64,000 nt of DNA from Laguncularia racemosa (GCA_037954665.1 JBBMOL010000593.1:62001-126000); one strand, 5' to 3'. Counted from the first letter of the stretch, positions 34,968-48,579 are shown. Made by a program: numbers and translations. Notes: a model not told the origin generated them from the letters alone.

Positions 34968-35466
34968 GTTCAGGCGTCCAGTTTTAGAAGCAAAGAGGTC
35001 CTTTAGAGTTTCTTGTAATGTAAACTTATGTTTGTTTTTCTATCATTTAATTCTTTATGCGGGGAAGACTGTAGCCCTGTGTATTTTCCAAAATCCTTCA
35101 AACTAAATTCTAGTACCGGAGGCGTTATTGAACAAATTAAGCTACAAGCAAGTTCGTATTATCTTGTCTTCAGATTATTTTGTTTATTTTTTCTTTCATC
35201 TGTTGTTAGTTTTCTGTTCTAAAAGGAGAGTTTCTTGTTTTTACATTTTCCCTTTCCGTGGGGTGGGGTGCGCGGTATTTTGAGACTAATCTGGAATGGC
35301 TTAAGTCTCAGATTTACTCGGAGTGAGGTCGGATGGTCTCCTATAAGCAACTGCAAGGTGTCACACAACGGGGATTCTCACTAAAATAATAAATTATAAG
35401 ATTAGAGAAGGGCCAATAAAAATTGTACGATGCTCATGGACTGAAGGTGAAAAAAGAAAGAAGAAA

Positions 35467-36546
35467 CTAGACCGTATACAGTGCTAAACTAACAAAAAGA
35501 CCTAAGAAGGCACCAGCTATGACCTCAACGGCAGTATGACCAATAGATTCTTTGAGTGGACTAGCAATAGATTTAGAACCATCATGTAGGATGTCCTTGT
35601 TGTCTTCTTCAAGCAATAACAAAGGGCCTGTTTCCTCTGTTTCTGTGACGGCATGTCCATTGTAAGCCGAACCCAGGGGTAGTGATTCTCTCATTTGACA
35701 AGTGCTGTTGGGTGTCTCTAACAATACTTTGTTCATCACTTTTGCATGTTCACCTACTTCTTTTCTCACTCCCTGAATTTCGTGCGATGCAATGTACAAG
35801 TTTTATAGACATGTTAGATGCTGAATCGGGATCCAGTGGCATCATATTTGTGGTTTTCTATTACCTGCGCATCATACATGACAAGTGCAGCGTAGACGAC
35901 GGACATGCCAAAAACAGAGTCTGAAAAGCCCCTGCCAGTTGATGAAAAATTGGAAACTTATGAACGTCTAATGTAAAATTAAAATAAAAAAGAAAAGAAA
36001 AGAAGGAGAAGGACAGGATCGGGAACCTCTCAAAACCAAGGGAAGCTGCTGTGGCCACAACTGCCTACACAAGAAAATTAGTGATTTTAATAAAGAATCA
36101 TTTAGGATAAATTAGAGCAGTACTGTAATTTACTCACGGAAGAGTGCGTAGAAGGGAGTCCTCCCGCTTGAAAAGCCGCCCCCAGGTCGAAGCGCTTCCC
36201 ATATATGAATGAGGTCAATGGCTTCGCCAGCTGTCCAATTGCTGATGAAATGCCAGCTGCTATAACAACCTTGTACATAAAAACACCATAGTCCATACAT
36301 AGGAACTAATTAATACTTAGTATTCACCAATTATAGCGCAGCAGCTTGCAGCTACATAAAAAAAGAAAAGAAAAAGATTACTTTGTTATGCACGATTTGA
36401 GTAACATCCTCGATCCCAACTTTCGATTGGACGATGCAACTGGTATTAGTTCTACGAGAAAAAGCGGCTCTTTTCTGTCGAGAAATCTTCTGGTTGCGGT
36501 GACAAGTGGAAGAGATGGTCCAATTATAAGCAGAGCTGATCCCCAT
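35467..36546 (-). CDS. DUF212 / acid phosphatase-vanadium haloperoxidase-related protein
   Basis: Five minus-strand exons: 36546-36382, 36269-36138, 36064-36027, 35931-35865, 35772-35467. They give 235 residues, all junctions GT-AG and in phase. The N-terminal exon is rich in Ser, Thr and Arg, suggesting a chloroplast transit peptide (inference). The core has AAGISSAIGQLAKPLTSFIY, then GGLPSTHSS, the split block AVVATAASLGFER with GFSDSVFG, LVMYDAQGVRKEVGEHAKV, and the C-terminal ESIGHTAVEVIAGAFLGLFV membrane segment. This order matches the divergent PAP2 family (DUF212), of the Arabidopsis At3g61770 type; catalytic activity is unproven. The only ATG before exon 1 ends and after an in-frame upstream stop is at 36546. 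It lies tail-to-tail with the zinc-finger gene, stop-to-stop spacing 499 bp. Confidence 0.88.
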
Positions 36547-38539
36547 CTCATGTGCACTCTTTCTCCTTCTCAGAGTCAGAGGGTTGCACTTTACTTTGTG
36601 CTAAGCCACGCTGCGCGAAGATGCTTCTCCATCTTTGTCCTCTAATTGCTTACCAAAAACGGACACCATCTTCACCTAAATTACATCTTAACCCACTCCT
36701 AAGAGTTAAATGTCTGAATTTCCCATCCCATTTCAACGAAAAGTGGTCCAAACTCTACTACCCAATTTCAAAGCTCATCCTTTCGTTCTTTTCTATTTGA
36801 ATAATAATGGCTATTTTTCTAAGTTTTATTAAAAAAAAACCGTCAAGAATTCCACCAACCCTTATGAACTTCTAATTAATCAATGAAGCCGATGAAAGTT
36901 CTCTTTATAAAACTGATGAGAGTTCTCTTTATAAAACTTGAAAAATATTGAGAATTTATATAAAAGAAAAAGTAAATGTTAATTACTAAAAATTATATGT
37001 ATTTATAATTATGTTAAGAGTCTTTTACATTTTAAATAAATATAAATATGTATTTTTTATAATTATAACATGCTCCTTTCAAATTATAGGACGAAACACT
37101 TCGTTTTTATTATATATTAAAAATTTCTATTATATTAGTTAAGTTAACTAATTATGCATACGTATACTATGATATTGCTTAGTGTATATTTAGCTTGCAT
37201 AGTTTTATTATGTTCGTTTAAAGTTTAGAAACTATGTTAATTTTTTTTTTTGGTCCTATTCTGGTAATTTCCATGGATTAGTAGCTAGGACTTTGACTCT
37301 TTTTTTTTTTTGGCCAAAAGATAGGTTTTTGACTTAAACAACATATTTGGCAATTTTTGACAAAGTAAAAATGGGTAAGAATCCGTGGAAAGAAAAAGAA
37401 AAAGAAAGAAAATATTAGTTTTCATATTTCGATAGATTCATATAAAGAAGATTGAAGAAAATGTTTCAATTTTTATTGATTGATGTATAAAAATGTTATG
37501 AAAAATGTGTTTGACCTTTTTTTGGGGGGGGCTGTCTCTCTAACTTTGTTTTGAGGAGTATTTTTTATAGTCTTACATCAATTTAATACTAACTTTTTTT
37601 TTTCCACTTTTAAGGAAAAAGTAGTTGAGCACACAAGTGAAAAATATTTCTATTCAATTCTCTTCATTTCCATCAATTTTTCAATTTATTTTTAAATATC
37701 CAAACAACAAATTTTTATTCATTCCCTTCCATTTTTATACTTTTCCATTGATTTCATGTTTGTCAAGATGGTATAAGCTTGATCTTGGCAAATATTAAAT
37801 AAGTGATTGTCTCATTGGGCAAGTGGAATTTGTGGGCTCCGATGATTTGATAAAAGATTTAGATGTAGAATATAAGTAAAATGCTGCAGGCTTATAATTT
37901 GAGAAGTTTATGAAGAATGTTAACTTAATTGACCTTGACCATATGTATAATATATACTTATATTTAAATATTGTATGGGCTAGTTCGGTGAATGGATCCA
38001 TGTGCAGTCCATAGAAGTTAATTCACTAGTTAACTAAAGTCCGGTCATTAATTGACCGTAGATGGTGTCCAGTAATATTGTTTTTCTTATTTCGGTCTTT
38101 CCTATTGTCCAAGTTATTTGCTTGTATAAAGTTATTATGTTTAGTTTTATAATTCTACAAATGTCTAATGTGGTGTACTGGTAAGTGTAAAAGAGCTGGG
38201 TAAAAACATAGCATGATTCGGTTACGGTATCTATTATACTAGTAGATCTATTTGCTGCTTATTTACTTCTTATTTATCTAATGTTGTAATTATGTTTTTC
38301 TTATAATTTTGTTTAGTTACATAATTATATAAATATCTAATGTTGTGTTATGTTTTTCTGCTTTTGCTTGCTTACTTCTTATTTTATTTTTAATTTTTTA
38401 AGATTTTTTTTTTCTGGCGAATTGTTCTTATTCTATTGCTTCTGTTGGTCTTGTTAGTAATAAAGAAAAAAAAAAGGAATTAATTACTTAAGATTTAAAT
38501 TTTTTGTGAAAACTAATTTGAAAAATTACCTTTGATTAC
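36547..38539. other. AT-rich intergenic region, upstream of the DUF212 gene
   Basis: The first 250 bases should hold the DUF212 promoter and 5' UTR; no convincing TATA box was assigned. The rest is AT-rich with many homopolymer runs and no recognised gene or element. Confidence 0.5.
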
Positions 38540-39591
38540 TATTTTGCAGATATCAATTCAGATTTCAATCTTGCAACGGAATAAATAATCAACAAAAATA
38601 AATAAGTTGCAGAAAAAGCAAAAAGTAAGAGTTTGAGAAGATTAGATAGTAATGTATAGTGATTTCGCTGTGTGTGTCAGTTTACTTTTATAGCCTCTAC
38701 ATGTTGAGATTGCAATTGTATTTATTGGTTGATTCCACTATGTGAAAAATCAAATCTTATGAGTATTACAATATTCAACAACTCAATGATATAATCACAA
38801 TGATATAATCACAGTCACTTTTCTACTGTCTCCCTTAGCTGAACCCTAAACTAATGCATAGAGCAATAGATAGCAGATCAAGATTATAGGCATATAAAGC
38901 TTTTCAATCAATAAGAATATAAGAATATATTTCTCCAATTTTCGCACAAGAATTAATATAATAAATACTGATTTTTCTCTTTGTGATGTTTTTTTTTGTT
39001 TCCATATATGTGTTGTTTGAATTTGAAATCTTTAGTTTATATATTCTTCTTTTTTATAGAAGCCTTCCAATGTTTATAAAGTCTTCTAATGTTCATCTGA
39101 AAATCAAAGATCCCTTTAACAACCTTGTATGGATAAACCTTACTTTGAAAATCAAAGATCCCTCTTATTGCGGATGGGGTTAAATTGATAATCTTTATCC
39201 TTATCTTGTTCTTCTTCTTCAAATGATGATTAGTTAAAATCAATCTTAGAATAATTTAATCCATTATGTAAATAAAACTTCACTAACTGGAGTTACAAAT
39301 AAATCAAACTTGTATTGAATATAGATAAGAACTGTATAAACATACATTATTTAAACCAAAGCATGAAACTATCTATTTAAATATCTACTAAAACATCTAA
39401 CAAATTGTTTGTATTAAACTGTCTATTTAAGTGTCTATTGAAATATCTAATAAATTGTCTGTATCGAACTATTTATTTAAGTGTTTATAAATTATTGTCT
39501 ACTTAAGTGTTTTTAAAAATGAATATAACTTAACACATATTTGCTAATAACTTTTTTGTTATCATTAAAATTTATTTTAGAGAAATCAACA
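38540..39591 (-). repeat. Sirevirus 3' LTR
   Basis: Its right border at 39591 (TCAACA, TG start on the minus strand) is set by the adjoining purine tract. Long blocks match 51390-52116, such as GTGTTGTTTGAATTTGAAAT and CATTATGTAAATAAAACTT. The left border is approximate. Confidence 0.75.
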
Positions 39592-39969
39592 TTCTCTCTC
39601 TTTTTTATGATAACAAAACCTATCTCAAGTGATAAACTTATGTACCATATTAAGTAATATATTAAATACTTGTGAAACAAGTTTATCACTAGCTTACTAT
39701 CCCTTCTCCCCCCTTTTTATTATCAAACAAGTAAAATATATTACTCTCCCTTAGCATATGATATAAATTTGAAGCATGAATCAACAATCAGTAATTAGTA
39801 ACAGAATTATCAAAAGCATAAAGCATCATTTAAAATTTAAACCATACAAACCAACAATTAGAGCTATAGAATAGCATGAGTCTAAAAATTAAAACAATTA
39901 ACAAGTAGCTAATAATGATTAGCAATAGTCTTTAAACAGTTAACAAAGATTAGTAAAAAAAAAAAAAAA

Positions 39970-41910
39970 TCAATTTGAATTCTTCTTTAGTGGCTTGACA
40001 ACTTTCTTAGCAGTTGTCTTTACCCTTTTCCTTAGTCTTTTTGGAAATTGGGCTTCTTTAGATTCCTTTTCGACGGGATCGGGATTGGTTTCAATTGGAG
40101 CTGGAGCTAGAGCTGGTTGTGTTTCAATTGGTTCAGTAGAAGAAGATGATTGATTAGATGGTTCAATAGGGGGTTTATTTTGAGTGGTTTGGATGGGCTC
40201 AGAAGTAGGTTAAGGATTAGGTTCTTGAGTAGCATCATGTGTAGGATCAATTTCAGGATCGATTTCAATAGTTTCTTGCTCAGTGTGATCTAAGATCTTA
40301 ATCCCACCACTTTGATGAATTTGTTGCTGTACATGTGGAGTCTCCAAGTTTTGTTTGTGCATTGGAATAGTGTCTCCACCCTCATCATTAAGATCTTGTT
40401 GACTTTCTTAAATAGGAGTCCTTAGAGAACTATATGTAGTTCTATTGGGAGTTGGTGGAAGTTGTTCATTAGATTTCTCTTCACTAGGTTTGGTAGCGAC
40501 TAACTCCATTATGAGCTTCATCTCCATAAAGTTTTTCTTTACAAAATTCTCTAAATCTAAAATCCTACTTTTCATATTTGTCACCTCATTGCTAGTTTTA
40601 GTTTCACAATCATTTTTCTTGGAAGTAGGGGATTTTGGAACAACTTCTACTAAACTATTTGTAGAAGTCTCTGTTTTAACTAAAGGTTGATCCCTAATCT
40701 CCAAGTTTCTCTTACAAACTTTCCTTCTTGTCTTCTTTTTCTTTTTCATCAGTTTTTTCTTTTCCTTTTCTTTTTTTTTTTTTACCCTTTTTCAAAAGTT
40801 CTTCTTCATCTATTTTCATTTTCTCTTTAAAGATTACTCCTCTTTTTACATTAGACATCCATTCAGGAATATCCTTTCTTATATGCCTATGATCCATGTA
40901 TGCAATGTAATTCTTAAAGAACCAAACTTTTCTCCCAACATGTATGTTCATATGATGAAGAATCCCTTTATTAATTTTCTTGACAAAAAATTTAGTATAA
41001 TCCTCTTTGGGGAACTTTATATTTTTCTCTTTTAAGAGAAACATGACTAGATTTCCATAAGATCTCTTCCCTTTACTTTTAAACAAATTCTTTAAGTTTT
41101 TGCTTGCTACATCCACACTTTTCCCTTTACTAATACCTTAAATAATTTTTGCTTCATTTATTGAAATGTATGTTATACTCTCAATCCTTGGAAGAACACA
41201 AGAACTCACTATATTATGTAGCATTCTAATCAATAGAGAAAATTGAATAATGGGCATATCTTGTTGTGATTCAATTTCAAACCTATCATTCATATATTGA
41301 AATAAATCTATTCTATTCATCTTTAGTATGTCTTCATCATCACTTTCATTTTTGAGTTCTAAACACTGAATTAGATCATTCTTGGTAATTTCAATATCTT
41401 GACCACAAAAATTTGACTTCAACCTATCATTTCTTCTTGAATCTAAATTTTCATAAAATTCTGCAACTACGTCTCGAAATATCGTATATCTAAGATTACG
41501 CATTTATTTGCAACCTATTTTATCTAACATTTCATTTATGTGGAAACCGTTCTTGATTAGATATTTAGTGTCTAAAGACATACAATCAATTACTTTCCCT
41601 TTTAATGGAACAATTTCCTAAATGGATTGATATCTAGGATGTACCTTTTTCGTCTATTTTAGAGTGTTTGGAGGAATGTCTTGTTTACTTTCTATATCAC
41701 TATCTGTAACATGCTCCTCCAAATTGCTATTTTCGTAGGGTTTCCTTTGTTCCCTACTATGGATAGTTTCTTGAGATGTTCCTTGGCTAGGGTGTTTCGA
41801 TAAGGATGATTCCTTGTCTTGAATCTCAATAGTGTTTTTTTTTTTTCTTTCTTGTTGCCTTTTGAAAGCAATGTGGTAGTTTGGGTTGATTTTCTTGGTG
41901 CCATTATCAT
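39970..41910 (-). pseudogene. Sirevirus env-like / Transposase_32-type extra ORF
   Basis: On the minus strand it starts MAPRKSTQTTT at about 41904. A basic N-terminus is followed by a conserved-looking block (FRDVVAEFYENLDSRRNDRL, CGQDIEITKNDLIQCLEL) at 41470-41350. Next comes KSYGNL-type sequence with ILHHMNIHVGRKVWFFKNY near 40960-40900, a very Lys/Glu-rich stretch (40830-40720), a coiled-coil-like part, and a Pro/Gln/Thr-rich tail ending in a basic RLRKRVKTTAKKVVKPL at 39975-40030. It resembles the putative plant transposon protein domain (PF20167) found after pol in Sireviruses; this assignment is from memory of the family. Stops and frameshifts lie near 41692, 41507, 41136, 40720 and 40410. 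Function unknown. Confidence 0.65.
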
Positions 41911-42119
41911 GAACAGAGGTTAGGGTTCAAGATAGAGCAAGAGAGAGAAAAAGTGTTTAGGGTTGAGAGACAGTGAGAGTGTTTAGAGAGTGAGATAGGA
42001 GAGAGTTTTGAATCTTTGATTTTTGAAAAAGAGTTTTTAAGGAACTAGTTTCTGCATGTATGGATTAATCTAATGGCTAACAAGATATGAAGCCTCTTCC
42101 TTTGATTATAGTTCATCTA

Positions 42120-43479
42120 AAATATTTGAAAAAAAGAATATTTTTTATTTTAAAAAGGAAAACACACAATTATTTCATTTCTAATAAATTCAAATTTATT
42201 CTTATGTAACAGTTTTGTAAATACAACAGCTAATTAAAATTCGGTATTAACAAAAGTTAAGATTAATATCTCCATTATTAGCATGATCTCTTCTAAAATG
42301 ATATCTTACTTCAATATAGTTGGATCTAGAATGATGAATTGGATTTTTTGTAAGATTAATAGCACTTGTATTATCACATTTTATTGGAATATTTTTACAC
42401 ATAAAACCATAGTCACACAATTGTTGTTGAATCCATAGATCTTGAGTATAACAATTCCCTATTGAAATATATTCTACTTCAATTGTTGATAGGGCAACAA
42501 AATTTTGTTTCTTAAATGACTAAGATGCAAGTTTGTCTCTAAAAATTGACAAGTTATTGAAGTACTTTTTGTGTCGATCTTGCAGCCTACATAATCAACA
42601 TCTAAATATCCTATTAAATCAATATTTTGATTTTTAGGATACCAAATTTCTAATTTTGTAGTGCAAGATATATATTTGAAAATTCTTTTGACTGTTGTTA
42701 AATGTGTTTCAATTGGATTTATTTAAAATCTAGCACATACACAAACAACAAACAATATGTCTGATCTAGAAGTAGTTAAATATAACAAGGATCCAATTAA
42801 ACTTCTATAAAGTTTTTCATGCACCTTGTTACTAGTTATGTCAAGACCTAACCTTATTGAAGTTGACATAGGAGTAGCAGCTCCCTTAACATTTTCAAAT
42901 CCAAATTTTTTGAGCATTTGCTTAACATATTTTTCTTGGTAAATAAATATCCCTTTAGATGTTTGCTTGATTTGCAATCTAAGAAAAAAGTTTAGTTCTC
43001 CCATCAAGGACATCTCAAATTCAACTTACATCAACTTTGAAAATTCCTTGCAATATACTTTATTAGTAGAACAAAAAATAATATCATCTACGTAAATTTA
43101 TATAACTAAAATATCTTTGTCAAAATGTTTTATAAAAAGAGTTGTGTCAACTTTTCCACTTGAGATTTTTTTTTAATTGGAAAATCACTTAACCTTTCAT
43201 ACCATAAAGAGCCTTTTGTAATTTAAAAACATAGTCTTCTTTTAATGGATCTTCAAATCTTGGGGGTTACTTCTTCTTTGATATATCAATTTAAAAAAGC
43301 ATTTTTTACATCCATTTTAAATAATTTGAAAACTTTGTAATAAGCATAAGCTAATAATAATCTAATAGCTTCTAATCTAGTAAAAAAGGCATAAGTTTCA
43401 TCAAAATCAATATCTTTTTCTTGTGAATATCCTTTCGTCACAAGCCTTGCTTTATTTCTATCTATCTTACCTTGCTCAT
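42120..43479 (-). pseudogene. Sirevirus reverse transcriptase and RNase H
   Basis: Minus-strand reading from 43475: NKARLVTKGYSQEKDIDFDE, then KMDVKNAFLN with stops, RT down to 43040, GELNFFLRLQIKQTSKGIFI at 43010-42940, MLKKFGFENVKGAATPMST near 42880, and SLIGSLLYLTTSRSDILFVV near 42760. RNase H follows: DLIGYLDVDYVGCKIDTKST near 42600-42560 and SAINL with KNPIHHSRSNYIE near 42360-42310. Many stops are present. Upstream it is cut at about 43480 by an LTR-like insertion. Confidence 0.8.
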
Positions 43480-46400
43480 TATGTAATGCCTAAATTTTTT
43501 TGAAAAACTATACTAAAATTAAAGAAAATAAGTGTAACAATAAGTACTTTTAGATTGGGTAGCAAGGATAACATTTTTGTGATTCTAAAATTTGAAGAAA
43601 ATTAGTAATGAAAAATTAAATCACTATAATATATTAATACTATTTTAATAATTTATGTATAATGGAAATTTTATAATAAGTAATAGTGGACTTTAAAATG
43701 GAAAAATAAGAAAGAAACAGGATTTGTTAGGTAATTATAACAAATAATAGATAATCGTTAAAATTTTAGACCTATTATAGTTAAATAGAATTTTTAAGTA
43801 TACATTTATACTCAAAATATTTTATTTAATATATACATAAATTTTCATATAAAAATATCATAATTTAGATAACTTAATAAAACGTTAAAATGCGTAATAA
43901 CTAAACCCGTAAATATTTATTTCCTCCATTCAATATATATCTTTTTGGCCAAACTATCTCTCTCCTCATTTATTTTTTTTTTTCTTTTGGTTTCTTTTAT
44001 TTCTTTCTTCTTCCTTTCTCTTGTTCTTTTCCTTCCTTCCAAGTTACGATTTCAAGTTTTTCCTCCAAACTTTAAAAATTCATAACTTTTTCATACTAAC
44101 TCCAAATCAGAAACCATTAGAGCTATTACAATTCTTATAAGGAGTACTTTGCATCAAGATCACATTTGCACGGTAAATTTTGAACTGCAAATTTGAGTTT
44201 AAATCCATATGAATTTTAAACAAAAAAATATTTATATTTGATTTTTATTTTAAGTTTTAGTGAGTTTAACTACTAAAACTACCTTTAAGTTTGTTACTCA
44301 TTTATTACTAGGTGAAAGATACGAATTTACACAACTTCGCAAGGGTTATTTTAAATTTAAAAACTAGGAGATTGAGATGAGTAGGAAACTCTGTGATATA
44401 TTACAATATTTGTATATTGTTTGCAATATAATTGTATATGTGTGCAATCTATTCTATTTAGCTGTTATGGCATTATGATAATTTTTTATTTTATTTTCTT
44501 CTTCATATCCTTTTGTCTACTACTGTTGTTTCCTTTCTTTTCTTTTCTTCTTCTTCTTCTTCTTTCTTTTCCTATCTTCTCATGTGGCCTTTCCTTTTCC
44601 TTTTCTTTTCATTTTGCTTTTCCAACAAATACATGTATATATGTGCAATATCTATATACTTAATAATAGCTTACGGAAGGGAAATTTAAGTATAATATAA
44701 AATACATGTATATATATATATATATTACTAGCCGACTTGGCACTAGATTAACCACTGTCTAACTGATGGTATAAAATCTACCTTAAGAAAAAAAAAAAAA
44801 AGAAATTGCAATGTCCCTTTTTCATTCCTTTACCATCTCATCTTATATATAATTGTATATAAACAACTAAAGTAATCATTTCCTTCGTCCAACACATCTT
44901 TTGCTCAATGTGAACATGTTTTAACATATACAAAGACATGCCACTGTCAAACATTAATTAGAGTATGTACATCTAATGCTATTTACACATCTTTAGATAT
45001 TTATTTATTTGATTATTATTTTCCTTATCCTCTTCCCGATGATTGTTATTTGTATATATATATATACCCTTACACTCTCCAAACCATGGTTGCCATGCAT
45101 ATTATATATTATATAATGTATAATAGTTACAAATAATATTACACATTATATAAAAAAATTGCAAATAGTATTATATGATAATCACAAATAAATGTTATAT
45201 ATTATATAATAATCTCAAATGATAGTATACATTATATTAATACATGCAAATATTTGCAAATCTAAAAAAAAATAGCTACTTATTAATTTATAAAGATAGA
45301 CAAAAATAACCTTATTAGAATATACAAATATTGTTAGACAATATATATGTATAGATATGGATATGTATGTGTGTACATTATAAAGTGAAAGATGAAATAT
45401 AGAGTGAACAAATGAATGAATTAACATATGCTTGATGAGTGGTGATCTATTGGTTGAGTAAAGTGGATGATTCTATTATTGTCAATGGGTGTGATCATTG
45501 ATGTTTCATGGCTGGTTGATTGAATGGTCGATGGAATTGGGTTGTAGATCAGTCCTGGCTAGTTGATTTTATAGTTGATGGGTTAGGGACATGGTTGTTG
45601 AACACTTGAATTAGTGTAACATGGGTTACTTCATTGTGATTATGAGTGAATGGTTGATGGCTGATCTGGTCTTCCTTGCTTTATCTATGACATATAATGC
45701 TCAATTCTTCTTATTGTGGCAAATGGAGATTGTTTCAAAGTGGGGTGATAATTGATTATTTTCATTTTGATACAGAAGTAGATACTTGATGTTTAGTAGC
45801 TTATGTGATAGAATGGTTAATGAAATTAGGTTATAATATGTAATTGTTGATTTGGCCTTATATGTTGATTTGTTGTGAAATTTTATTTTCTTGTGATTTG
45901 GTTACCTCATCTAATTTGTTTTATTTGATTGGTCATCTAAATCTAAATTGACATATTGATATTTGACTTATATAAAATTCAACATGCATTGCACGAGACA
46001 TTGCATTGTATTGAAGGTAATCATTACTACAAGGCGCATCGAAAGTAATCGAGTAGGATTACTGTTTTGCTAAGGGTGAAGCCTTTAATGGTTTTGAGTC
46101 CGGTCTGTCCTTAAGGGTGCTTATTACTTGATGTGTTAATTACACTTAAGTTTATGAGATTAAAATTAAGAGGCAAATTCTAATAAAGGATAAGATTAAA
46201 TTAATTGGGTTGCAAGACATGAGTACTAATGGTATTGATGCGAATCCCTAACCCAAGGTAAAGGGGGGCGTAAATCGTAGACTTCATGTTGGTTACTAGA
46301 AGACTGTGTGTGATGTTGCATTGTATATGGTTTTTCATGCATAGTATTTAGTTGAAAACTTGTTTGGAATTACTTTTCTGTGTGTAGTATTCAAAGTATT

Positions 46401-46855
46401 GCACTCCCATCTCATTAAGCCATAGTGTGCTCATCTATCCATAGATTGTTTTGTAGGAAAATTTCAAAATCTTGGGATGGGATAAGAGATGATGTGACAA
46501 GAGCTACCAGAATCAAGAGTGATATAGTAATATGTGTATTAATAGATTATTTAGATGAAATTTTATTTTTAGGGATTCAATGTAGGAATGGAATTTGTAA
46601 AACTTAAATGTATTTTTCCATTTTACTATTTTGGTAAAGGATTTCAATTTTCTACGGTTTTGGTCAATCATGGAATATGAGAATCTATAGTTATATTTTT
46701 ATTATATAATTATATGTAATATGGTTAGTTATAATTAATTAAATATTTAATTAGAGTCTTGCCACCTCTGATTTGCAAGGTAGTTATCATGTAATGGGTA
46801 CACACTTAACGTGATGACTTTTAATGGAAATTTCCAAGCCCCCTCTAGGGTGTGA
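43480..46855 (+). mobile_element. ~3.4 kb LTR-like insertion in Sirevirus RT (possible gypsy solo LTR)
   Basis: Copia coding resumes cleanly on both sides: NKLDE at 46862-46875 and EQGKIDRNKARLV at 43430-43480 on the minus strand. The insertion starts TATGTAATGCC and ends AGGGTGTGA. This resembles the TGTAACACCCC ... GGGGTGTTACA ends of large gypsy LTRs. Near-duplicate flanks CTCAT (43475-43479) and TTCAT (46856-46860) fit a target duplication with one mismatch. It has no ORF of note and includes a pyrimidine-rich run at 43965-44040 and 44510-44610. It is inferred to be a solo LTR; its family is not determined. Confidence 0.6.
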
Positions 46856-46859
46856 TTCA

Positions 46860-48440
46860 TCAAGCTTATTTTTGAACATCCACTTTGTTCTAATAGTAGA
46901 TTTGTCCTTTGGTTTTAGAACTAGTGTTCATACTTGATTTCTTTGGAATTGTGCTAATTCCTCTTGCATGATATTAATCTAGTTGTTAGGTTCAATTTTA
47001 GATAATGAAGCAAATTGATTTTCTAGAAAACTATCTAAGTTATTGTCTAACATATTGTTTGTTTTAGTGTCTATTGGACCGTCTACTTGACTATTTAACA
47101 TACCTTTTGTTTTAGGTTTGATAAGTACTCCAGCAGTATCTTGTAAACTTTATTGATGATTTAAATATTCATTCTTATTCTTTTTATTTATTACATCATT
47201 GTTGTCATCTATGATTGAGTTATCAATAAACTCGACATTAATAGATTCCTCTACTAATCTAGTTACTTGATTAAAAATATGAAAAATCTTACTAGTCGTC
47301 AAATAACCAAAAAAGATTCCTTCATTAGCTCTTTCATCAATTTTACTAAGATTTTGCCTAAATTTCTTGATGAAGCATTTAGTCCCAAATATTTGAAAAT
47401 ATGACACATTCAACTTCCTACCTTTGTACATTCATAACCATTTTTTCATCAAGGGTCTTATATAAACACGATTAGAAATATAATAAGATATAGATATTGC
47501 TTTAACTCATAAATATTTTGGTGCATTACTTTTATTTAGTATACTTTGTGCCATTCTTGTAAAACTCTATTTTTACTTTCTGCTACTCCATTTTGCTATG
47601 GAGTAGAAAAATTGTGTTTTATCCCATTTTTTTTTCATAAAACTCAATAAAATTTTCATTTTCAAATTCTCTACAAAGATCAGTTCTTAAACTTATGATT
47701 GAAAACCCTTTTTTTTTTTTTTGAACTTGTTTTGAAAAAGTTTCAAAGGTATCAAATACGTTGCTCTTGTTTCTAAGAAATAAAATCCATATAAAATGTG
47801 AAAAGTAATCAACTATCACTAAACCATATTTGTTACCTTCTAAGCTCAAAGTTCTTGTTGGACGAAAAAGATTAAGATGTAGAAGTTCTAAAGGTCTTTT
47901 TATTGAAATAATATTTTTAGACTTTTGAGATACTGAAATCATTTTATTTTTCAAGCAAGTATCATATTTAACATCATTAATAGAAGAAATTTTTGGTAAT
48001 CTTATAATAAGTTTATTTTTCGAAAGGTTTTTTTATTTGTGAAAAATTAACATGTCCAAGCTTTTTATGCCAAATAAAATAGTTATAATTTAATATTAAG
48101 AAGCATCTTTCAACATCTACTCTAGATGGTTCAACTATGTAAATATTTCTTTTCGAAATTCTTCAAACAATTTTTCTCCATTTTGATCGTAAGTTTCTAT
48201 TTTGTCTTTTCCAAAACTCATTTTGTAACCTTTATCAAAGTGTTGACTAATACTAAAGAGATTGTGTTTTAGACCTCTTACCAGAGAAACATTTTCAATC
48301 GTACTAGAGGATTATCTTTCCTCTACTGTCATCATCGAGCTTGACATAACCTCTATTTTTCCATTTTAGATTTGTGAACAACGAAATATCTTTTGACTTT
48401 GTGAGCACCTATTATCTAGGTACCAGAATTTTTTTAGCTT
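46860..48440 (-). pseudogene. Sirevirus protease, integrase and start of RT
   Basis: On the minus strand a protease-like WYLDNRCSQ lies near 48405-48425, where the family has WYLDSGCS. The GAG pre-integrase block is WHKKLGHVNFSQIKK at 48065-48030. The integrase core has PLELLHLNLFRPTRT (47900), YGLVIVDYFSHFIWI (47830) and ISLRTDLCREFENENFIEFY (47700-47640). The C-terminal part is KLNVSYFQIFGTKCFI with FFGYLTTSK (47420-47290). RT begins NIMQEELAQFQRN and STIRTKWMFKNKLDE at 46985-46865. Multiple stops and frameshifts occur. Confidence 0.82.
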
Positions 48441-48579
48441 TGCTTTGTATTCCTGCATATACAAAAAAAAAAAAAAAGATGATTAAACCTTTTTAGGAAC
48501 CTAGACTAGCTTGGGTCCACCAAAATTTAAGCTCGTGTTGTTTTGATTTTTTACTTATTGTTAGTTGAGCTTGTTATTT

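Noticed and set aside
36346..36645. Plus-strand reading frame over the DUF212 first exon
   Set aside because: It is antisense to a well-phased spliced exon and has no recognisable domain.
38160..38185. tRNA-like GTGTACTGGTAAGTGT sequence
   Set aside because: No B box, cloverleaf or tail follows; chance similarity.
44421..44663. Open frame rich in Phe, Leu and Ser resembling a membrane protein
   Set aside because: It is a low-complexity pyrimidine-rich tract inside the LTR-like insertion.
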